A stretch of 64,000 nucleotides of DNA from Triplophysa rosa. Taxonomy: Eukaryota > Chordata > Actinopteri > Cypriniformes > Nemacheilidae. The stretch's first letter is position 1, and each line of letters opens with the position of its first letter. Location: assembly GCF_024868665.1 (NCBI RefSeq), contig NC_079900.1, forward strand, positions 24,432,143 to 24,496,142. The letters are read 5' to 3'. Under the pieces are notes generated by a model. That model did not search any database. It had not been told where the DNA came from and was given only the letters and a program-made list of their open reading frames with translations. A program made the translations under genes and the position numbers. This document shows positions 56,104 to 64,000 of the stretch, piece after piece.

Positions 56104-57074
56104 AATGTCTTTAACATTAATGTAGGCTATTAGTAATCATAGACAGTCAGTTTAATAAATAACTTATGACCATAGTTTAAAAAATAACATCTAACTGAAC
56201 TCAACATAAACTTGCAACAATTTAAAAGTAAAAAACATGTACGTGGCAATTGGACTACTATATAATATACTCTTATATACATTAGTGCTTCTGCTTTTTC
56301 CAGCCCCTCCCCTTCTCGGTTAATGCATTATTACTCCCATAGGTGCGAGAAAGAGATTTGCTAAAAGACTCAGATGGCTGTAAATGTAAAACACTTTAAT
56401 TATCATTGTAAAAGGATGTAATGTGTTTTCTTTTCAGCAAAGTGCAACCAAGTCTATGTATTATGCATGTTCATGGTACAATAAATCAGATCAGTGAACC
56501 CATAGACAACACTTTCATCACCAGCTTTACAATTTAAAAAACAAGCTGGTTGAACAGTCCTAAAGGGGTGCCGCGCCACATCACGTCTAGGACCGCTCAC
56601 AGGCATTGCACACTGATTAATATATCTTACAGTCTCTGGTGTAGTTAATTTTTACATGAAATAAGATTTTATACAAATTACATGCAATTTAATGTTAAAT
56701 TATGTGTGTGGCAGTTTTAGCAGAGTGCCAAACGCCGCATGGTGCATCCGGTGTATGTACTGTCAAAGAAAACAATGTGTTTGAATTTTAGAGATATGGC
56801 GTGTTGCTGCGTCTCCAGTGTGTAACCCCCTTATATCAGTGTCAAACCAGTACCAACCACCAAAAAAGATCCTCAGCCAACATTAAAACTTACTGCTGAC
56901 TAACACTTTTTCTGCAACAGTTTCACATTCTTATGCAACACCGTATTTTCCACCCTTGACCGTGTCATCGTATCCTACTATCTACAAAGTCGAAGGAGTT
57001 CAGGTGTTTATCTTCTTCATTTACTTCAAGAGAAGAATTCAGCTAGAAGCAAAGAAACATCAAAAACCTTGTTC
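56104..57074. other. No gene recognised
   Basis: AT-rich noncoding sequence. Confidence 0.4.
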
Positions 57075-58590
57075 TTACATCAAATCAAATCACTTTTATT
57101 GTCACATCACTACAGCACAAGTGCTTTGGTGAGTGAAATTCTTGAGAGCGTGCTCCAGATAGTGCAGAAACAATTTACATATATACAGTACTATTTACAT
57201 ACTTACAGACTTATACAGATGACAGTGCAGTGCAATATACACATACTGTACATCAGTACACACAGTGTACTATTACACATACTTATAGCTATCAATAAAC
57301 ATTATACACCATATGTACACATTCTGCATTATGTACACATATATACACACAATAATATGCGAAGGTGCAGCAAATTATATATAAACTGGATACGCGAATG
57401 TCATGGATGTTCATTGGATGGTATCCAGTGGTATCCAGTGGTAGCAGATAGATTGTTGTATTAGTGCAGTGTGTACGCGTAGTCCAGTTTGAACTGTGTT
57501 AGAGTTGCAGTGTGTGGCATACCGTAAAGTGGGAGTATGCTGTAGGGTGTATTAGTTCTTACTGTTCATTAGCCTGATAGCCTGAGGGAAAAAGCTATCC
57601 CTCAGTCGGATAGTGCGGGATCGGATGCTGCTGAAACGTCTCCCTGAGGGCAGCAGAGAGAGCAGTATGTGGGACGGGTGGCTGGAGTCACTGATGATCC
57701 TCTGGGCTTTCCTTATACACCGCCTGGTGTAGATGTCCTGGAGGGAGGGAAGCTCACCTCCCACAATGCGGCGGGCAGTTTGCACAACCCTTTGCAGAGC
57801 TTTGCGGTTGCCAGCTGTGCTGTTTCCTAACCAGGCGGAGATGCAGCCGGTCAGGATGCTCTCCACAGTTCAGGTGTAGAATGTTCTGAGGATGCTGGGG
57901 CTCATTCCAAACTTCCTCAGCCATCTCAGGAAGAAGAGGTCCGCTCACACAGTCCGCTGTGTGAGCGGACCATGTGAGATCCTCAGTGATGTGAACGCCG
58001 AGGAACTTAAAGCTGTTTACCCGCTCCACAGGTGTCTTGTCGATGGTGATGGGTGTGTTCTCTGCTCTATCTCCTGAAGTCCACCACCAGCTCCTTGGTC
58101 TTGTCGATGTTGAGTGAGAGGTGGTTCTCCTGACACCATTTAGTCAGGGTACTCACCTCCTCTCTGTAGGCCGTCTCATCGTTGTCAGTGATCAGGCCTA
58201 TCACCGTTGTGTCGTCAGTGAATTTGACGATCACGTTGGAGCTGTGTGTGGCTGCACAGTCATGTGTGTACAGGGAGTACAGGAGTGGGCTGAGGACGCA
58301 ACCCTGAGGAGCACCAGCGTTGAGGGTCAGTGGGGATGAAGTTTTGTTGCCCATTCTCACCACCTGACTTCTGCCTGTCAAGAAGTCCAGGATCCAGCTG
58401 CACAGAAATCTGTTCAGTCCCAGAGTCTGAAGCTTCGCAACCAGTGTGGCAGGCACGATGGTATTAAATGCAGATCTGTAGTCCACAAACAGCATTCTCA
58501 CATAAGTGTTCTTGTTTTCCAGGTGGGAGAGAGCAGTGTGCAGGGTGAAGGCAATAGCATCGTCTGTGGATCCAATCATTGATCCAAGCC
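57075..58590 (-). mobile_element. 5'-truncated CR1/L2-group LINE, antisense
   Basis: Read on the - strand, it begins inside the RT gene near 58590 and runs through the palm and C-terminal blocks to a stop near 57552. A ~480-base 3' UTR ends in ACAATAAAAGTGATTTGATT with a short TTTGA-type tail at 57075-57090. It is related to the LINE at 50948-52090, with similar C-terminal protein blocks, but has a different 3' tail, so it is a different subfamily. Confidence 0.8.
57552..58579 (-). pseudogene. LINE reverse transcriptase, palm and C-terminal region
   Basis: Frame 58579-58067 carries [12 protein letters not shown] (residues ~30-41), [19 protein letters not shown] and the palm motif [12 protein letters not shown] (~117-128), where many relatives have ADD. 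Frame 58029-57754 resumes with ERVNSFKFLGVHITEDLTW, then loses register at a 14-bp palindrome (57938-57971). Frame 57866-57552 gives the C-terminus (MESILTGCISAWLG, LLSLLPSGRRFSSI, LMNSKN). A further break lies near 58030-58066. The endonuclease and N-terminal RT are missing. Confidence 0.8.
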
Positions 58591-59362
58591 CTCTTCATCT
58601 AAGTGAGTGTTGGAGGCTTTTTCTGGGTGGTGGGATCAGAACAAACAGAACAAACGAACTCACCTACTATGAGTTCGTCTTAAACCATTCTGAGGGTTTA
58701 AGAGTAACATCAGCAAGCAGTAAAGCCAGTAACACTCCCAGAATGCTCAGGGATGTAGCCTACTGCACCAGTTACAGAATTTTTTACTGTGCTGACTTTG
58801 GTAAAACTCTGTGGTTACTTTCTGTGATAGTTAACATATTATAAAGTAATAGTTTTGGTCCTGGATAATAATTGGCTTATACAGTATTCTAGCCATGCTA
58901 TAAGGCAAGACACACTACCAGATAGAATGAGAAACACCTGTGAATCTATCCACTGCATACATTATATCACAGCCCCAATAGATGCCAAATTTTAACCTTA
59001 GTCATCTTAAGATGAAATTGCTTTACACAGTAATTGCTGGAAGTTTTGTAGCTTTATAAACAAAAATCATTGGTATTAGACTGTACAGCCCATCCTGTTT
59101 CTCTACCTACATGACACCCTGACACACTGGTTATTGTGTCCGGTATGAAATCTATTTGTTCTCTTTAAGCTATTCCTACCAAGTTGTTCAAGAATGTTTT
59201 GCACTATGTTTTCCCTAGTGTCATTATTAATAGCTCCTTGCAAAATAGCTCCATTAGAGATTACTCAGATCTTCATTCCAGCTATAACTGTTCCAAAATA
59301 ACAATTAAAAGCTGGACAGGGCTTTTCGGTTTATCCTCTATAACTTTGGAACATGTTACCAT
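58591..59362. other. No gene recognised
   Basis: Noncoding DNA between a LINE and an interspersed repeat. Confidence 0.4.
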
Positions 59363-59760
59363 TAAAGGCACACCATGTAAGATGTTTACATTCAAATATC
59401 CAAAAACCACTAGTACAGTAGAACCATTTTGTTTACATGGATACTTTCATTATTCCAAATTCTTTCAGCAATGTTTGAATCCAAATATGTTTTTGAAGTT
59501 AAAGTCACAGTTAACCAGCCCCTGTACATAATTATTGCAGTTATTGGCAGATGTCCACCCGAAAATACACAGTTTTGTAGGACAACTGAGGATGTCTGTT
59601 TGGTCCATCTCCAAGCAGCAGTTCAGAAAGTCTCCACACACTTGCTGCACACCAGAGTGTCTAGAGCAGTTAAAATTCAATAAAAGTAATTTCAAACTGA
59701 TGTTTACTGGCTTTCGGGGCTTATATTACCGCAGTTCGCTCGACAGCCCAAACCACGCTT
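59363..59760. repeat. Interspersed repeat related to 36866-37050
   Basis: ATTAAAGGCACACCATGTAA, CAAATATCCAAAAACCACTA and AGTACAGTAG match the 36.9-kb copy. The remainder to about 59760 (CTTTCGGGGCTTATATTACC) probably belongs to the same element. Several overlapping open frames here on both strands are not genes. Confidence 0.5.
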
Positions 59761-60544
59761 GACGATGAAATTTTATGCCAAGAGACATGACCTCGTCCCC
59801 ATTCGGGCCAGCCACCCAGAGGCACTACAGCCTCAGAGGTTGTTGCTATCATCTTGTGAGGGCGCCTAAGGCAGACTGGGTCTATACATGCCCTCTTTCT
59901 TTCATAGCTGTGATCGCTAGGAAGAAGAGAAATAAGACTGTGTCTTGAGGACCTACTATGAGAAAGATAAGAGAGAAAGAGAGATAAAGAGGGAGCCATC
60001 TTGATTAATTGAGACAGAGCTGACTTACTGCAAGTCATTAAGTCGCCACTGGGATGAGTGCGTGTCACTTTTCATTTGACTCAATGACGAATTCCACAGA
60101 CTTCTATCATATCTCTCCATCTCTCTTGTTTTCTCACTTTGTTTTTCCTTTCCTCTCTGTAATCACTGCTCACAAAGCTCTTCATTTGTCAGCTCTAATA
60201 GTGACTATGGATCTTCATTAAGCACAAGAGTGTATTTCTGCAGGGCCTGGATAAATCAACGCCTTTTCTCAAGTTTGTGTCAGAGGTTAAAGAGATATAA
60301 ATGAGGGCTGCTGAGATTGGGGCCGGTGCATATAACAGTGAGGATCAATGATTTTCAATTAGACAATGACCATATTCTGTATTTTGCATTTTTCATGTAA
60401 TGCAGTTTCTCTGGGCTCATTTCAAATGCTTCCTTATAGAGTGCAAGTCATGCATTTAAAAACTTTTCAAACGATACTTTGGAAGGGAATTTTCTTTAGT
60501 AATTTGGACGACCAGTGTAAAAATAGGATGTCAGCTCTTAGGAT
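59761..60544. other. No gene recognised; possible single-copy noncoding DNA
   Basis: The stretch 60000-60350 is repeat-poor with balanced composition, but shows no coding frame with support. Confidence 0.35.
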
Positions 60545-62400
60545 TTGAATAATTTATTCAATTCAATTTTATTTATATAACGCTTTTCACAATGTGCATT
60601 GTTCCAAAGCAGCTTTACAGGAGAAAATAAGAAAAACTGAAAAACACACAAAAAAAGGTAAAACACAGTACAGTGCATGGTGTTTATAGAACAAGTAAGA
60701 TTATTCTAGTAAATAATATCTAATAAATGCAGTCTCCCGGTGGTATATTTAGCATATTTTGCATTAATTGAATGCTTGGCTGAAAAGATGTGTCTTTAAT
60801 CTAGATTTAAATTGGGAGATTGTGCCTGACCCTCGAATAGTATCGGGAAGGCTATTCCAGAGTTTAGGTGCTACGTATGAGAAAGCTCTACCCCCTTTGG
60901 TGGATTTAGTTATTCTAGGTGTTATCAAAAGTCTGGAGTTTTGAGATCTTAGAGAGCGATGGGTTGTAGTGTGGTAGAAGCTATGTTATGTAGGTAGGGG
61001 CTAAACCTTTTAAGGCTTTATAAGTAATTAAAAGAACTTTAAAGTCAATACGATACTTAATGGGTAACCAGTGAAGGGTTGATAACATTGGGGTTATGTG
61101 ATCGTATTTTCTGGACCTGGTTAGAACTCTGGCAGCTGCATTCTGAACTAACTGTAGTTTGTTTATTGATGTTGCAGGACAACCACTAAGTAGTGCATTA
61201 CAGTAGTCAATTCTTGAGGTCACAAATGCATGAATAAGCTTCTCTGCTTCAGCCACACATAAAATATTTCTCAATTTGGCAACATTTCTAAGGTGGAAGA
61301 AGGCTGTTTTTGTGACATTTGAGATGTGATTTTTAAATGACAGGTTGCTGTCTAATATAACAGGTTGCTGTCTAATATAACACCGAGGTCTTTAACTGTA
61401 TTTGTTGGAGTAACAGTGCAGCCTTCAATTTGCAGGTTATAATCCTGTTGGATTATAAGGATTATATTATAAAGTTGGAAGGAATCATCTGGTCTTGATG
61501 AGATATATATGAGTATCATCTGCATAACAGTGGAAGCTAATTCCATGTTTTCTAATAATATTTCCAAGGGGCAGCATGTATCCCTGATGTAAAACCGATC
61601 CCTGAGGTAATCCATAATTTACTTGCGTTAGATTTGATGATTCCCCATTTAAATGGACAAATCCATTGTAGTGCCTGTCCCTGAATACCTGTATAATTGT
61701 GTAAGTGATCTAGAAGTATTTTATGGTCTACAGTATCGAACGCAGCACTAAGGTCGAGCAGGACTAGGGGTGAGATGTTACCTTTATCTGATGCTATAAG
61801 CAGGTCGTTTGTTTAATTTTAACAGTTTCAGTACTACGATGCGGTCTAAAGCCTGACTGAAATTTTTCGTGTATGTCATTATTTTGTAAGAAAGAGCACA
61901 ACTGAGTGGACACTACTTTTTCGAGTATTTTAGACAGGTAAGGGGGATTTGAAATCGGTCTATAGTTTTCTAGTTCATTGGGGTCTAAGTTTGGTTTCTT
62001 GATAAGAGGCTTAATGACGGCCAGTTTAAAGGCTCCTGGGACATGGCCTAGATTAATTGACGAGTTGATAATGTTATGAATGGGCTCAATTGCAATGGGT
62101 AATAACTCTTTTAATAATTTAGTTGGTATGGGGTCTAATAAGCAAGTTGTAGGTTTAGATGTTGCAATAAGTTTAATTAAATCTTCCTGTTTTATAGGTG
62201 AAAAGCACTGTAGCCTTTCTTTTGGGGTGATGGTTGGTACTAATTCATAGGACAGACTTGGAGGTTGAGTTTTTACTATTTTGTCTCGTATGTTTTCAAT
62301 TTTCTCTGTAAAAAAAATCATGAATTCATTGCTACCAAGGTGCGGCGGAATAACCAGGTCAGGTGATGTCTGTTTATTTGTTAATTTATTACTTTCAAAA
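60545..62400 (-). mobile_element. 5'-truncated CR1/L2-group LINE, antisense (second subfamily)
   Basis: Read on the - strand, RT sequence starts near 62400 and the 3' end lies near 60545, where GTTATATAAATAAAATTGAA followed by TTGAATAAAT forms the short tandem tail. The 3' UTR is about 430 bases. A perfect 20-bp tandem duplication lies at 61341-61380. It is another dead copy with several frame breaks. Confidence 0.8.
60981..62321 (-). pseudogene. LINE reverse transcriptase with frame breaks
   Basis: Frame 62321-61794 has FKLAVIKPLIKKPNLD, NYRPISNPPYLSKILE and FQSGFRPHRSTET, the fingers/palm start of L2-type RTs. A frame break follows; [19 protein letters not shown] sequence is visible near 61690-61750. 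The palm tyrosine-alanine-Asp-Asp motif survives near 61510-61530 but out of register with frame 61615-61352. Frame 61274-60981 gives the C-terminal part (IDYCNALLSGCP, LQLVQNAAARVL, LHWLPIKYRIDFKVLL). No active enzyme can be made. Confidence 0.8.
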
Positions 62401-63189
62401 CAATAACAAAATAATTGAATAAGTCACATTGGCTTGCTGAAACGGCCTAGTAGAAAATCATTCTTAACAATGATTGGCTGAAAGAGAAAAATGATCAAGT
62501 TCAGTCATGAAATTGTTGGAGCTCGGGTTCAAATTGTTTATTGTACTGTGATCCGCCATCCAATCAGCTTGCATAGCTTCAAACGGTTTGTCGTTCAAAT
62601 AACAAAGACAATGCATGCTTCTTCTACCGCTTCATTTAAATAGTCTTTTTAGCATGCTCTAAGCAGTATGACCATTACCCACCTCCATCCCCGGCTCCAT
62701 ATGAGTAGGTCTATATACGAGGGATATTGTACAGCAACATCAATTGAATCTTACAACTTCATACTTCCAGAAAGACCAAATATGTACAAGTCATGTTGAT
62801 TGACATGCTAAAATGAATTCTTATAGTTGTTAAGACTGAATTGTTAGTATTAGACATTATATATATATTTTTAAATTTATGATAAGTCTTTCTATCACCA
62901 TAAACAATGCGTCAAAACAGTTCTGAAACTATTAAACACGCAGATTAGAACAGTTTTGAATTTCTATTTTCAATTCTGTTAATATATTAGTGGAAGAGAT
63001 TTTTATTGGAAGCTCTTGACCTGTAAGTAAGGGCACAGTCTGTCAGTGCGAACCACTTCCTCTAAAGCTATAAAACCACTTTGGGCTTCCTGCTCTTCTT
63101 TGTGCATTGAGTGTGTTTGTGTGGGTCCCTAAGGACATGAAGGTGCTTGCGTCCATCACCTTGCGTTAGCCCTGAGTGCACATGACAGC
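62401..63189. other. No gene recognised
   Basis: AT-rich DNA with no supported coding sequence. Confidence 0.4.
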
Positions 63190-63620
63190 TGACCAAGGCC
63201 GGACTTACCATTGGCCTTGACTGGGCACCAGCCCAGGGGCCCCGCCCTTCAGGGGCCCCGCCTGCTCTCGTTCATTTGATTTGTTTAGTTATATGCCAAT
63301 CATTTTATTTTTCATTTAAACTTTGTGCATTGGCCTACGAAGGTTCAATAGCACTGCCTTATGTAAGGAATGATGTCGTTTAATTGGCTAAATGTTCCGT
63401 CAGTCATGTTGGCGTTTCCTGATTGGTTATTTGTGGATTCTATCCATCATGTTTTCTCTAGTTGAAACCTGTCTGCTTGTGCTCGTTAAGACGCTTGTTC
63501 TAATGGCTGACAAGCGCAATCGCAGTGCCGCGCTTAAAGAAAACCAAAAACTGAGAGACAAGAACGCGAAAGAACAGCATTTAGTAAATATTGATTCTTT
63601 ACACCCATGGCACCACACCT
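63190..63620 (+). mobile_element. Start of a hAT-like element with transposase N-terminal remnant
   Basis: CAAGGCCGGACTTACCATTG and CCAGGGGCCCCGCCCTTCAG mark the subterminal part of a fish hAT-like family. About 200 bases later ATGGCTGACAAGCG opens a basic peptide (MADKRNRSAALKENQKLRD), the kind of N-terminus found in ZMYM1-like hAT transposases. The frame then runs into the unrelated repeat at 63640, so only the first ~30 codons are plausible. The identification is tentative. Confidence 0.35.
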
Positions 63621-63637
63621 TGATCTTTAGGCAGAGA

Positions 63638-64000
63638 ATCCAGAGCATACCTGTCAACACTCCCGTTTTTCACACCCATCTCCCGCCAGGCCTCCACCCT
63701 CCGGTTTTATTTCGTTATTTCTCCTTTGAAACTCGCGGACGACGGGAGCCGGAACGCGTTCACTGGGTGGCTCTGTGGCTTGAGCCGCTGCCCATTTGCC
63801 CTCACAGGCTGGCGCCCTTTGGTAGACGAAGTAGAGTAGAGAGAATTCACATCCCCGCGAAAAACTTTCTCTGAATACACCGCTATATGATTCCACTCCG
63901 CGTTATCCGTTTGACGCTCGCTCCTCACAGTCTGTGTCCGCTCACTGAACACGACAGATCGGTTCATCCACAGGTAGATGCAGTAGAGTCTACTAGCTGT
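63638..64000. mobile_element. Repeat beginning ACCTGTCAACACTCCCG, running off the window
   Basis: ATACCTGTCAACACTCCCGT followed by CCCATCTCCCGCCAGGCCTC is the start of a common teleost interspersed repeat. The other terminus is outside the window. Open frames on both strands at 63392-63967 follow this repeat and are not called as genes. Confidence 0.5.

Noticed and set aside
63392..63874. 160-codon + frame near the right end
   Set aside because: Only about 30 codons resemble a hAT-type N-terminus; the rest crosses into an unrelated interspersed repeat.

Overview
This is vertebrate nuclear DNA. The repeats point to a teleost fish, most likely a cyprinid: DIRS-like tyrosine-recombinase retrotransposons, CR1/L2-group LINEs with short 3' tails, an RTE/Rex3-type fragment, and many small inverted-repeat DNA transposons typical of carp and zebrafish genomes. 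There is no bacterial-style gene packing, CRISPR array, rRNA or recognisable tRNA. Almost all recognisable coding sequence is mobile-element sequence, most of it broken.

Layout. Bases 1-3107 are a truncated, internally deleted DIRS-like copy ending next to a 141-bp tandem satellite (3161-3730). A CACTG-type terminus at 5691 opens a transposon-rich stretch. It holds a dead LINE, a hAT-type element with a solo LTR nested in it, and then the most interesting block (13.3-18.7 kb). That block has two neighbouring genes on the + strand: a four-finger C2H2 protein whose reading frame runs, through a -1 shift, into a DDE-transposase-like protein, and a spliced gene for a SAM-like protein. A second CACTG-type terminus in opposite orientation lies at 20470. 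From 20.5 to 45.9 kb there is noncoding DNA with nested MITEs, solo LTRs, long inverted repeats and a few candidate host exons. The best of these is 37530-37667 on the - strand.

Bases 46128-52829 are a nearly full-length DIRS-like element: inverted terminal repeats, gag-like, RT, RNase H and tyrosine recombinase regions, and a clear internal complementary region. It is inserted inside a small MITE and is itself interrupted by a 5'-truncated LINE. Two antisense LINE remnants (57.07-58.59 kb and 60.54-62.40 kb), more MITEs and a partial hAT-like gene start fill the right end.

How the parts relate. The 13.3-18.7 kb pair looks like a transposon-derived two-gene module: a DNA-binding/transposase protein plus a SAM-like accessory protein. 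Splice sites are well kept, but several frame breaks suggest this copy is dying or dead. In the DIRS element, the order of RT, RNase H and recombinase and the matching of its two ends in the internal complementary region fit circle-based integration. Stops, frameshifts, a lost catalytic histidine and the LINE insertion make this copy non-functional. Family names rest on motif recognition alone; no database search was possible.
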